In this document: positions 26,260-34,841 of the stretch, in pieces | How positions within the stretch are numbered: the first letter of the stretch is position 1 | Layout: every line of letters starts with the position of its first letter | Source: Gimesia fumaroli | GTDB taxonomy: Bacteria; Planctomycetota; Planctomycetia; Planctomycetales; Planctomycetaceae | Assembly: GCF_007754425.1 (NCBI RefSeq) | Contig: NZ_CP037452.1 | Location: 5,865,164 to 5,929,163, forward strand | DNA: 64,000 bases | Direction: 5' to 3' | Program-made: the position numbers and the translations under genes | The notes under the pieces: generated by a model | What the model saw: the letters and a program-made list of their open reading frames with translations, nothing else | What the model was told of the DNA's origin: nothing | The model's database searches: none

Positions 26260-28731
26260 ATGATAATCTTAAACAGAATCGCTGTCGCCTGCGTTTTACT
26301 CTGCATTAGTTTTGTCAGTCAGATGAACGCCGAAGAATTTCAAGCGACGCCTGTCAGCTCGATTCGCGTACAACCCGGCTTTCAGGTCGAGTTGCTCCGT
26401 TCTGCACAAAAAGGAGAAAGTTCGTGGATCAGCATGACGTTCGACGATCAGGGACGGCTCATTCTGGGTCTCGACGATGTCGGATTGGGAAGGCTCACTC
26501 TGAACGACGATCCCCCAAAAAGCTCGTTCGAAAAAATCGACAATGCACTCAAGCACTGTCGCGGCGTACTGTATGCCCATAACAGTTTGTATGTCAGCGA
26601 GACCAACGGCCAAGGTCTGCATCGCTTCAAAGATACCAACGGCGATGGTCAGTTTGATCAGCGACAACTCTTGAAAAAGCTCGATTACGGCAGCCGTTTC
26701 GGGCATGGCAGCAATCAGATCGTCCTCGGCCCCGACAACAACATCTACCTCGTGGTCGGCAACGATGTCGCGTTTCCGGAAGACGTTTCGCCCACTTCTC
26801 CTTACCGCGATCCACACAACGATCACCTGCTGCCGAATCCGCACGACGCAGGCCAGGATGATCGCGTCGGTTATATTCTGAAAACGGACCCTGATGGAAA
26901 AACCTGGGAAATACTGGCGGGTGGCTTTCGGAATCAGGTCGACATGGCCTTCAATCCGGAAGGAGAAATGTTTACCTACGACGCCGACATGGAGTGGGAT
27001 ATCGGACAGCCCTGGTATCGTCCAACACGTGTGAACCATATTATTCCAGGCGGCGAATATGGCTGGCGCTGGGGTACCGGGAAATGGCCCGAGTATTACG
27101 CCGACAGTCTCCCCAGCACACTCAATACCGGCCTGGGTTCTCCTACCGGCATGGTATTTGGAACCAACGGCAAGTTCCCCGCGCGTTTTAAACAGGCGCT
27201 CTACATCGCCGACTGGCAAAATGGGCGAATATTGCTCGTCGACATGATCCCCAACGGTGCCAGCTATACCTGCCGATACGAAGTTTTTCTCGAAGGGGGC
27301 CCGCTGAATGTGTGTGACATACAGTTCGGTCCCGATGGCGCACTTTACTTCATTACAGGCGGCCGGGGATCGCAATCGGGCTTATACCGCGTCACACCAA
27401 CGGCAACGCAAAATACAAAATCAACGGCCCCCAAAATCGATGAGAAAACAAAAGCACTGGCAGAGGCGGCGCGATTACTGCGTCGCCAGATCGCGCAATA
27501 TCAAACGAGTCCCGTTACCGATATCAACTTAATCTGGCCTCACCTGAACAGCCCGGATCGCTGGCTCCGTTTTACCACCCGACGGGCGATTGAAAATCAG
27601 GATGTTTCCAGGTGGCGCGAACGAGCACTCACCGAAACAAAGCCCACCGCCGCGATTGCCGGTTTGATTGCGTTATGCTATCAGGGAATCGCTGAAGACA
27701 AAGACGCGGTCCTCGCGGCTTTGAACCGGATTGGTCTGAAGCAATTAAATCAACAACAGTTGCTCGCTCTGCTGCGGGCCTACGAGCTGTGTTTCATTCG
27801 ACTCGGTGCTCCCACGACTTCACAGGCCGATATCGTTAGACAACGCCTGCAGCCGCTGTATCCCCACGCCACCAGCAGTGCCAATCACCTGCTCTGTGAT
27901 CTTCTGGTCTACCTGAAAGAGGAAACGGTCGTACCCCAAACCGTTGCTCTGCTGACCGATACCTCTACACAAGAAGAACAAATTCGGGCAGCGCGCTCAC
28001 TAACACATGCGCGACAGGGTTGGAATAAAAACCTGCAACAAAAATTCCTCGCCTGGCTGGGTCATGCCCGTACCTTCTCGGGCGGGAAGCAACTCACCGA
28101 ACGCATGCGGGATATCCGCGTCGACTTCCTGGATACGCTCACCGAACAACAACGTCAGCAATTCAGCAAAGAAATCACTGCACTGGATAAGCCGCTGGTC
28201 GAAGAAGAAACGGTCCCCACACGCCCCATGGTGCAGGACTGGAAACTCAACGATCTAGAACCGCATCTGGCATCGGTCACCACGAACCGTTCCTATAAAC
28301 GTGCGCGGCAGGCACTGCTGGCCGCTAATTGTTTAAAGTGCCATCGCATCGGTTCTACAGGTGCCCAAATCGGACCAGATCTGACCAATGTGGGCAAACG
28401 CTTCGACAGCCGTGCTATTCTGGAATCGATCATCACCCCATCCAAAGTTATGGACGAAAAATATCTTCACACGGTTTATATCCTCGAGAGCGGAAAGGTC
28501 GTCACGGGACGCCCCGTTGGTGTGAACAAGACCACGATCACCGTCGAAACCGATCCAATCAAACAGACAACAGTGCCCGTCGCGCGGAACGAGATTGAAG
28601 AATCGCTCCTTTCGAAAACATCGCCGATGCCTGCCAGCCTGATCAATGTACTCACGAAAGACGAAATCCTTGATCTGCTGGCCTACCTCAAAACGGGCGG
28701 CGATCCCCACGCGGATGCATTTCAAGAATAA
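26260..28731 (+). CDS. PVC-type propeller/HEAT protein with C-terminal haem c domain
   Basis: The 823-residue product starts with a signal peptide (about 1-24). Residues about 30-380 form a six-bladed NHL/SGL-like propeller with planctomycete signatures (VQPGFQVELLRSA, GRLILGLDDVG, DTNGDGQFDQRQLLKKL, FGPDGALYFITGGRG). A helical, HEAT-like region follows (about 400-650), then a cytochrome c domain with Cys691-LKCH695 and the conserved GPDLTNVGKRFDSRAILESIITPSKVMDEKY. This architecture is known almost only from Planctomycetes-Verrucomicrobia and is thought to be a periplasmic dehydrogenase, often in sugar breakdown. It sits in a run of secreted enzymes and is followed after 23 bases by an alpha/beta hydrolase gene. 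Confidence 0.92.
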   Translation: MIILNRIAVACVLLCISFVSQMNAEEFQATPVSSIRVQPGFQVELLRSAQKGESSWISMTFDDQGRLILGLDDVGLGRLTLNDDPPKSSFEKIDNALKHCRGVLYAHNSLYVSETNGQGLHRFKDTNGDGQFDQRQLLKKLDYGSRFGHGSNQIVLGPDNNIYLVVGNDVAFPEDVSPTSPYRDPHNDHLLPNPHDAGQDDRVGYILKTDPDGKTWEILAGGFRNQVDMAFNPEGEMFTYDADMEWDIGQPWYRPTRVNHIIPGGEYGWRWGTGKWPEYYADSLPSTLNTGLGSPTGMVFGTNGKFPARFKQALYIADWQNGRILLVDMIPNGASYTCRYEVFLEGGPLNVCDIQFGPDGALYFITGGRGSQSGLYRVTPTATQNTKSTAPKIDEKTKALAEAARLLRRQIAQYQTSPVTDINLIWPHLNSPDRWLRFTTRRAIENQDVSRWRERALTETKPTAAIAGLIALCYQGIAEDKDAVLAALNRIGLKQLNQQQLLALLRAYELCFIRLGAPTTSQADIVRQRLQPLYPHATSSANHLLCDLLVYLKEETVVPQTVALLTDTSTQEEQIRAARSLTHARQGWNKNLQQKFLAWLGHARTFSGGKQLTERMRDIRVDFLDTLTEQQRQQFSKEITALDKPLVEEETVPTRPMVQDWKLNDLEPHLASVTTNRSYKRARQALLAANCLKCHRIGSTGAQIGPDLTNVGKRFDSRAILESIITPSKVMDEKYLHTVYILESGKVVTGRPVGVNKTTITVETDPIKQTTVPVARNEIEESLLSKTSPMPASLINVLTKDEILDLLAYLKTGGDPHADAFQE

Positions 28732-28754
28732 AATGATTCGGAAAGAACGGTAAT

Positions 28755-29642
28755 ATGTCAGTACAAAACGGCATAAAACATCTGGGAATCGCACTGCTAT
28801 TGTTCTGTCAGTCCGTCGACTTAGACGCTGCAGAACCGGCCAACCTGAACAGTCTGCCCTCCGATTTAACCGTTCCCACAGTCACACATGATAAACCCCA
28901 GGACGGCAAACGGGTCTGGCAAACGAACCCCGGCTTTGAAAACACGAAAATCGCACATGCCCTCTATCTCCCCTCGGACTGGAAACCGGGCAAAACCTAT
29001 CCCGTGATTATGGAATACCCGGGGAACGGCGGGTTCAAAAATGCCCTCGGCGATCGCAGTCAAGGACGCGTACAGGATTGTAAGCTGGGATATGGTCTGT
29101 CGGGCGGCAAAGGCATGATCTGGGTCAGCCTCCCCTTTGTCGATCCCGAAACCGGCAAACACGCGATCAAATGGTGGGGCAATCCCGACGCCACCGCAGA
29201 CTATTGTAAACAGACCGTTGCCCGTATCTGTCGGGAATATGGTGGCGACTCCAAAAATGTATTCCTCGTCGGTTTCTCACGCGGCGCCATCGCCTGCAAT
29301 TATATTGGCCTGCGTGACGATGAAATCGCGGCCCTCTGGAAAGCCATGCTGCTGCACAGTCATTACGACGGCGTGCGTAAATGGAATTACGCCGACAGCG
29401 ACTCCGCGTCCGCCCGCAAACGACTGGCGCGTCTGGGCACGCGCCCGCAATTCATCAGTCATGAACGGAGTACCCAGGCAACAGAAGACTTTCTGAAAGC
29501 GTCACAATCTCAAGGCCAATTCACGTTCATGGCACTCCCTTATCCCAATCATTCCGATGAATGGGTTATGAAAGACATTCCCGAACGAACCCGGGCAAGA
29601 GCGTGGCTTCAAACAATCGTAAACACGAATTCAGCAGAATAA
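28755..29642 (+). CDS. Secreted alpha/beta-hydrolase (esterase/peptidase-like)
   Basis: The 295-residue product has a signal peptide (about 1-26) and an alpha/beta-hydrolase core: VIMEYPGNGG (oxyanion region), VFLVGFSRGAIACNY with the nucleophile elbow G-F-S-R-G, and LPYPNHSDEWV near the C-terminus as candidate for the catalytic His. Substrate not recognisable; related planctomycete proteins are annotated as prolyl-oligopeptidase-like or esterase. It lies in one direction with the PVC-type haem protein (23 bases upstream) and the glycoside-hydrolase-like gene (25 bases downstream), which suggests an operon for breakdown of an external polymer. Confidence 0.82.
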   Translation: MSVQNGIKHLGIALLLFCQSVDLDAAEPANLNSLPSDLTVPTVTHDKPQDGKRVWQTNPGFENTKIAHALYLPSDWKPGKTYPVIMEYPGNGGFKNALGDRSQGRVQDCKLGYGLSGGKGMIWVSLPFVDPETGKHAIKWWGNPDATADYCKQTVARICREYGGDSKNVFLVGFSRGAIACNYIGLRDDEIAALWKAMLLHSHYDGVRKWNYADSDSASARKRLARLGTRPQFISHERSTQATEDFLKASQSQGQFTFMALPYPNHSDEWVMKDIPERTRARAWLQTIVNTNSAE

Positions 29643-29667
29643 CTTTTTCCTGATTTGAGAAATTTCC

Positions 29668-30783
29668 ATGACCAGAATTTTAAAGTGGACATTACTTTCC
29701 TTGATTGGCCTGTTCCTGGCTCAGGATGCCCTTTTGCAGTCGGCAGAACCCAAACCTCGATCCCACATCAAAATTCGCGGCATCTATGGCGGCGCGCCCA
29801 CACAATTGCTGGAACAGAATAAAAGGCTGCCCGAACTGGGTGTGAATGCCATTTTCATGGGATCAGGAAGCTTGACCGACAAACGCATTGCCCAGTTGAA
29901 ACAGCAGGGTGCAAAAGTCTTTGCTGAATTTAATACGCTGCATGTTGCCAATTATCTTAAAGACCACCCGGATGCCAGACCGATCGGCGTTGACGGAAAT
30001 ATTTGCCCCGCACCGCAGGGTTGGCAGGGAATCTGCCCGACGCACCCCGGTTATCGCAAATATCGGATGGACGAGTTTCGCCGAGTGCTCAAGGAATATG
30101 AAATCGACGGCATCTGGCTCGATTACCACCACAGCCACGCCAGCTGGGAACGCGCTGTTCCCGAGATGCCGGATACCTGTTTTTGTGATCGCTGCCTGAA
30201 ACAGTTTCAGCGGGATACGAAAGTTTCGTTGCCTGAAGCCCCTACTTCCGAACTCTCTTCGCTTCTGTTAGGAAAACAGAAAGCGGCCTGGGTGCAGTGG
30301 CGCTGTGATGTATTTTCAGACTGGGTCCGCGAGTTTCGTTCGATCCTCGATGAAACACGCCCCAAGGCACTCTTGGGAACATTTCACTGTCCCTGGACCG
30401 AGACCGAGTTCAACGGCGCCCTCAAGAATAAACTCGCCATCGATTTGAAAGCGCAAGCGAAATATGTCGATGTCTTCAGTATCATGCCCTACCACGCTCG
30501 CTTCAATCATCCGAAGGACCCCGCCTGGATCTCCCGCCAGACCGCCTGGCTGGGCCGACACCTGGACATCAAAGGCGAACCGGGAGAACGGCTCAAAATC
30601 TGGCCGATCGTGCAACTCTCAGACTGGGGAGAACAAGTACCTGTCGAACAGGTGAAACCTGTCCTCGATCATGGTACGCGTCTGCCGGCGACCGGCGTGA
30701 TGGTCTTCCGCTGGGGCTCACTGCATCCCCAAACAGACAAAGTGGATGCAATGATCGAATACTACCGGACTATCAAACCTTAG
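29668..30783 (+). CDS. Secreted TIM-barrel glycoside-hydrolase-like protein
   Basis: The 371-residue protein has a signal peptide (about 1-26) and a barrel of the putative glycosyl-hydrolase type: GVNAIFMGSGSLT, KVFAEFNTLH, ICPTHPGYRKYRMDEFRRVLKEYEIDGIWLDYHH (a typical strand-4 end with Asp), CFCDRCLKQFQRDT (a Cys pair after the active-site strand, frequent in this group) and VMVFRWGSL at the end. The Asp in IWLDY is the best candidate for a catalytic residue. Substrate unknown. It ends the run of exported enzymes beginning at 25390. Confidence 0.8.
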   Translation: MTRILKWTLLSLIGLFLAQDALLQSAEPKPRSHIKIRGIYGGAPTQLLEQNKRLPELGVNAIFMGSGSLTDKRIAQLKQQGAKVFAEFNTLHVANYLKDHPDARPIGVDGNICPAPQGWQGICPTHPGYRKYRMDEFRRVLKEYEIDGIWLDYHHSHASWERAVPEMPDTCFCDRCLKQFQRDTKVSLPEAPTSELSSLLLGKQKAAWVQWRCDVFSDWVREFRSILDETRPKALLGTFHCPWTETEFNGALKNKLAIDLKAQAKYVDVFSIMPYHARFNHPKDPAWISRQTAWLGRHLDIKGEPGERLKIWPIVQLSDWGEQVPVEQVKPVLDHGTRLPATGVMVFRWGSLHPQTDKVDAMIEYYRTIKP

Positions 30784-30887
30784 CGGCAAACCGTAGCGGG
30801 TTCGTTTTCAGTTTGTTGACAATCCGACTTGAGCGATCTATAACCAACGCGGATACACATCAAACTGCAGAAGGACGGATCGCGACC

Positions 30888-31679
30888 ATGTTGACTGTAC
30901 TCTCTCCCGCCAAATCTCTGAATCTGGAACCGCAAACACAGACTACGAAATTCTCGACGCCCGAATTTCTGGATGAAGCAGAAACGCTCGTCAAAAAACT
31001 GAAACGGATGTCCAAAAAATCATTGAGCGAATTAATGGGCATCAGCGATGACCTGGCCGAACTGAATCACGGCCGCTTCAACCAGTGGTCACGCCCCTTT
31101 TCCACAAAGAATGCCAAGCAGGCAATCCTCACATTCAACGGCGACGTCTATCAGGGACTCGACGCCAAACGCTTCAAAGCCCGCGATCTGGCATTCGCGC
31201 AAGATCACCTGCGAATTCTCTCAGGCCTGTACGGCGTATTGCGTCCGCTGGACCTGATGCAGGCGTATCGGCTGGAAATGGGGACCAGTCTCATCACACG
31301 CAGCGGGAAATCGCTGTATGACTTCTGGGGCGACAAAACCACGGAGTCACTCAATCGTGATCTGGCAAAACAGAAACAGCAAGCACTTGTCAACCTTGCT
31401 TCAAATGAATACTTTAAAGGGGTCAGACCCCGATTACTGGACGGCCCGGTGATCACGCCAGTCTTCAAGGAAATCAAAGACGGCAAATCACGCACGATCG
31501 CCTTGTTCGCCAAGCAGGCCCGCGGACGAATGGCGGCCTGGATGATGCAAAACCGTATTGACAAACCGGATCAACTGACCGATTTCAATTTAGACGGTTA
31601 CGAATACCAGACCGATGAATCAACTGCCGAGAAATTGATCTTTTCCCGACCGCAACCACCGCCAGTCGGGAAAAAATAA
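30888..31679 (+). CDS. yaaA: YaaA-family peroxide-stress protein
   Basis: I start at ATG 30888 (MLTVLSPAKSLNLEP), the family's usual N-terminus, preceded by GGACGGA; an upstream in-frame start at 30813 would add 25 residues without support. The 263-residue length fits YaaA/DUF328. Conserved parts include TPEFLDEAETLVKKLKRMS, FNGDVYQGLDAKRF, LRILSGLYGVLRPLDLMQAYRLEMGT, NLASNEYFKGVRP and the C-terminal FNLDGYEYQTDESTAEKLIFSRP. In Escherichia coli YaaA lowers free iron and limits DNA damage under H2O2; the fold binds DNA. Cytoplasmic. Confidence 0.93.
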   Translation: MLTVLSPAKSLNLEPQTQTTKFSTPEFLDEAETLVKKLKRMSKKSLSELMGISDDLAELNHGRFNQWSRPFSTKNAKQAILTFNGDVYQGLDAKRFKARDLAFAQDHLRILSGLYGVLRPLDLMQAYRLEMGTSLITRSGKSLYDFWGDKTTESLNRDLAKQKQQALVNLASNEYFKGVRPRLLDGPVITPVFKEIKDGKSRTIALFAKQARGRMAAWMMQNRIDKPDQLTDFNLDGYEYQTDESTAEKLIFSRPQPPPVGKK

Positions 31680-31707
31680 TAACACCTTCTGAGAGAAGTA
31701 AAGTTCC

Positions 31708-32715
31708 ATGACCGAGACCGCCTCCCATCAGCAACTCGACCAGATGATTACCGGCTACTGGTCATCGCAGGCCATTTATGCCGCCGCCAGCCTGGGAATT
31801 GCCGACCTTCTCGCTGAAGGACCACAAACAGTAGAACAGCTGGCGACTGCTACAAAAACCAATCCCGGGGCACTGTATCGTCTGTTACGTGCGCTGGCCA
31901 GCGTGGGCATCTTCGCCGAGAATCAACAAAAGGAATTCGCACTCACTCCTTTAGCCGAATACTTACGCAGTGATGTTCCGGGCTCAAAACGGGCACTAGC
32001 CATGATGTCGGGCGACGAACATTTCCAGGCATGGGGCGAGATTCTCTATAGTATTCGCACAGGCAAAACATCATTCGATAAAGTATTTGGAAAACCGTTC
32101 TTCGATTATCTGCCGGAACATCCCGACAAGGCACAGACCTTTGACAAAGCCATGACCGGCATTCATGGAAGAGAATCTGACGTCATTCTGAAAGCATACG
32201 ATTTTTCAGAGGTAAAAACCCTGCTGGACATCGGCGGTGGAAACGGTTCGAACATCGCCAGAATTCTCCAAAAGTATCCTGAGATGAGAGGGATTCTGTT
32301 CGACTTGCCTCATGTTGTGGAACGCTCTCAAGCTCATATTCAACAGGCAGGATTGGTGGATCGGTGCCAGTTAATTAGCGGTAGTTTTTTTGAATCGGTT
32401 CCCGAAGGAGCGGATGTGTATTTCATGCGTCACATCATTCATGACTGGGACGATGAAAAATCGCTCACGATTCTCCGGAACTGCCATGCCGCGATGCAGG
32501 ACAATGGCAAGCTGCTGGTCGTCGACAGCGTCATTCCTGCAGGGAACGACCCATTTGCCGGCAAGTTTCTTGACCTGGTTATGTTATTGATTCCCGGCGG
32601 CAAGGAACGTACCGCAGAGGAGTTTCGGTCTCTCTTTGCACAGGCGGGCTTTGACCTGACACGCATCATTCCCACAGAATCCGAACTCAGTATTTTGGAG
32701 TATTGTAAACGATAG
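31708..32715 (+). CDS. Family 2 O-methyltransferase, copy 1
   Basis: The 335-residue product has the two-domain layout of plant- and polyketide-type O-methyltransferases: an N-terminal dimerisation/winged-helix domain (YWSSQAIYAAASLGIADLLAEGPQTVEQLATATKTNPGALYRLLRALASVGIF) and a SAM-binding Rossmann domain with LLDIGGGNGSNIARIL, GILFDLPHVVERSQ and RHIIHDWDDEKSLTILRNC, where the second His of the IHDW motif is the candidate catalytic base. It acts on a hydroxyl of a small molecule, not identified. It is followed by a tandem paralogue. Confidence 0.88.
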   Translation: MTETASHQQLDQMITGYWSSQAIYAAASLGIADLLAEGPQTVEQLATATKTNPGALYRLLRALASVGIFAENQQKEFALTPLAEYLRSDVPGSKRALAMMSGDEHFQAWGEILYSIRTGKTSFDKVFGKPFFDYLPEHPDKAQTFDKAMTGIHGRESDVILKAYDFSEVKTLLDIGGGNGSNIARILQKYPEMRGILFDLPHVVERSQAHIQQAGLVDRCQLISGSFFESVPEGADVYFMRHIIHDWDDEKSLTILRNCHAAMQDNGKLLVVDSVIPAGNDPFAGKFLDLVMLLIPGGKERTAEEFRSLFAQAGFDLTRIIPTESELSILEYCKR

Positions 32716-32745
32716 CCAAGTTGAAACGTCCCTGGAGGAAACGAG

Positions 32746-33753
32746 ATGTCGGATCAGGTAAACTACCAACAACTTGAGCAACTGATTACCGGTTACTGGA
32801 AATCACAGAGTATTTATGCCGCCGCGAAACTGGAAATTGCCGACCTGCTGATCGCCGGTCCTCAAACGCCTGCGCAACTCGCCTCTGTGACACAAACTGA
32901 TGCGGAATCCCTGTATCGCCTGTTACGCGCTCTGGCCAGTATCGATATTTTTGAAGAAAATGAAGCGGGTGAGTTCTCATTAACGCCTCTGGCAGAACCA
33001 CTGCGCAGCGATCACCCGAATTCAAAACAGGCCTTAGCCCTTATGAATGGAGAAGACCAGTTTCGCCCCTGGTGTGAAATCATTTACAGCCTCCAGACCG
33101 GGAAGCCGGCCTACGACAGCATCTGGGGAAAATCGATTTTTGAATTCCTTTCCGAGCATCCGGACAAGGCCCGCATCTTTGACAAAGCTATGATCGGTAT
33201 CCATGGTCGAGGAACCGAAGCGATTCCCGACGCGTATGATTTTTCCAAAATCAAAGTTCTCGCAGACGTCGGCGGAGGAAATGGTTCCAACCTGATCAGC
33301 ATTCTTCAAGCTAACCCACATTTGCGGGGCCTGCTTTTTGATCGTCCCCACGTCGTCGAACGGGCGCAGGTGCAGTTTGAACAAGCCGGAGTCGCTGGTC
33401 GCTGTGACCTCATTGGCGGCGATTTTTTTGAATCGATTCCCCAGGGAGCAGACACCTGTCTCCTGCGTCACATCATCCATGACTGGAACGACGAAAAATC
33501 GCTCACTATTCTCAAAAACTGTCATAACGCCCTGCCTGAGAACGGAAAACTACTGATCCTGGAAAGTGTCATCAATCCAGGCAACGATCCCTTCATGGGT
33601 AAATTCGTCGATCTGGTCATGCTACTGGTCACAGGCGGTAAGGAACGCAAGGCGGAACAATTCCGATCTCTGTTTCAGCAAGCCGGCTTCAAACTGACAA
33701 CGATTTTCCCCACTGCAACCGAACTCAGCATCATTGAAGGCGTTAAACGCTGA
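32746..33753 (+). CDS. Family 2 O-methyltransferase, copy 2
   Basis: The protein has the same length (335) and design as its neighbour: LEQLITGYWKSQSIYAAAKLEIADLLIAGPQTPAQLASVTQTDAESLYRLLRAL in the N-terminal domain, VLADVGGGNGSNLISILQ as motif I, LLFDRPHVVERAQ and RHIIHDWNDEKSLTILKNC with the candidate base His. The two genes are a tandem duplication that has diverged moderately, so substrates may differ. It starts 30 bases after copy 1 with GGAGG upstream. No polyketide or terpene gene adjoins. Confidence 0.88.
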   Translation: MSDQVNYQQLEQLITGYWKSQSIYAAAKLEIADLLIAGPQTPAQLASVTQTDAESLYRLLRALASIDIFEENEAGEFSLTPLAEPLRSDHPNSKQALALMNGEDQFRPWCEIIYSLQTGKPAYDSIWGKSIFEFLSEHPDKARIFDKAMIGIHGRGTEAIPDAYDFSKIKVLADVGGGNGSNLISILQANPHLRGLLFDRPHVVERAQVQFEQAGVAGRCDLIGGDFFESIPQGADTCLLRHIIHDWNDEKSLTILKNCHNALPENGKLLILESVINPGNDPFMGKFVDLVMLLVTGGKERKAEQFRSLFQQAGFKLTTIFPTATELSIIEGVKR

Positions 33754-33775
33754 TTCAACCGGTCTCCATGTTGTT

Positions 33776-34750
33776 TCAGGGAAAGCGAATCGAACAACCT
33801 GCGCCGACAAAATAATCGATGGCGGCTTCGTTCAGCCCCACGCCGGCACTGAGATCAAGCTGCAGGTTATTGTTAATCAGATACGTGAAACCGCCGTCCA
33901 TATAATGTTCGGTCTGTTCGGTATTCGAGCCGCAGGGAATCAGTGCGAACCATTCGGTAAAGACGCTCAACTGCTTCGTCAATGTGTAATTCACATTCCA
34001 GGACTGTGCCATCTCCAGATAGGAACGGTGATTTTCATCGAAACTGCGATTACCCTGCGTGGAGCCGGAAAGTGAAATGAAATCATTCGCTTTCCAGGCA
34101 TAAATCCAGTTGACTCCCGGCTCAATTTGATTCGAAGTAAATGCAGTACTGCCAGTCGGCACACTCATTTGTACAATCAGCGCCGATTCCGGCAAGAGCC
34201 TCGACTGGGGTGTCAATGCAAACTGGAGTGCAACAGACAGGTCTTCGCTTCCGGCTGTGGTATTCTGAAACGCACCCAATTGCTCCGTTTGCTGTAGAGG
34301 TGAAAAGCCAAGACGAAATTCGAGCCAGTCCGCCAGTATTCCTCGCCGATACAGAAATTCTCCAAACGACTGATAGCTGACTTCTTGCCCTGCTGGGCTG
34401 TCGTCGGCAAACGTGTAACCAAATTCGAGCTGTGTAACGCCTTTTCCTACGGTGACTGAAGTCGAAGTGAAATTCGGACGATCCGTCTGCAAAGGTTCAT
34501 CGAGTTGCGGGCCTCCCGCGCAACCACAGCCTGCGGTCCACTGAAACAGCGTCCCGCATTCTGGAGCATAGAAGAGCCCCTTTTCAATACAGATTTGACA
34601 ATCCGTTTCGCCTGTCTCTTCCCACATTTTCCCCAAGAGGCTCTGCTCAAACAAAACCGGTTCGCTGTCTGCAAGCAATAATACAGGGTGATAACAAATT
34701 GAACCAAATATCAACAGGTAGAGCAAATGGTGGATCCGATGTCTCATCAT
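33776..34750 (-). CDS. Outer-membrane beta-barrel protein (MetA-pathway/transporter-like)
   Basis: The 324-residue product has a signal peptide (about 1-27), a short Cys-rich segment (CQICIEKGLFYAPECGTLFQW, ending in GCGCAGG) and then LQTDRPNFTSTSVTVGKGVTQLEFGYTFADD, the opening of a planctomycete family of barrels annotated as transporter or phenol-pathway proteins. Alternating beta strands continue to the C-terminus, which ends in GAGCSIRF, an outer-membrane-type terminal strand with Phe. Probably a porin-like outer-membrane protein. The gene lies 91 bases after the TolC-family gene on the same strand and might belong to that operon as its last member. Confidence 0.65.
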   Translation of the reverse strand: MMRHRIHHLLYLLIFGSICYHPVLLLADSEPVLFEQSLLGKMWEETGETDCQICIEKGLFYAPECGTLFQWTAGCGCAGGPQLDEPLQTDRPNFTSTSVTVGKGVTQLEFGYTFADDSPAGQEVSYQSFGEFLYRRGILADWLEFRLGFSPLQQTEQLGAFQNTTAGSEDLSVALQFALTPQSRLLPESALIVQMSVPTGSTAFTSNQIEPGVNWIYAWKANDFISLSGSTQGNRSFDENHRSYLEMAQSWNVNYTLTKQLSVFTEWFALIPCGSNTEQTEHYMDGGFTYLINNNLQLDLSAGVGLNEAAIDYFVGAGCSIRFP

Positions 34751-34841
34751 CGTGATGGCTCTCTGCTGAACATTTTATCTGTCTAGTCAACAACCTGACT
34801 GATCTTGATCAACGAATCTCAACTGAACGATACGATGACTG

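Noticed and set aside
26296-27375. Long minus-strand frame opposite the PVC-type haem protein gene
   Set aside because: It is a codon-bias shadow; the plus-strand gene has full domain support.
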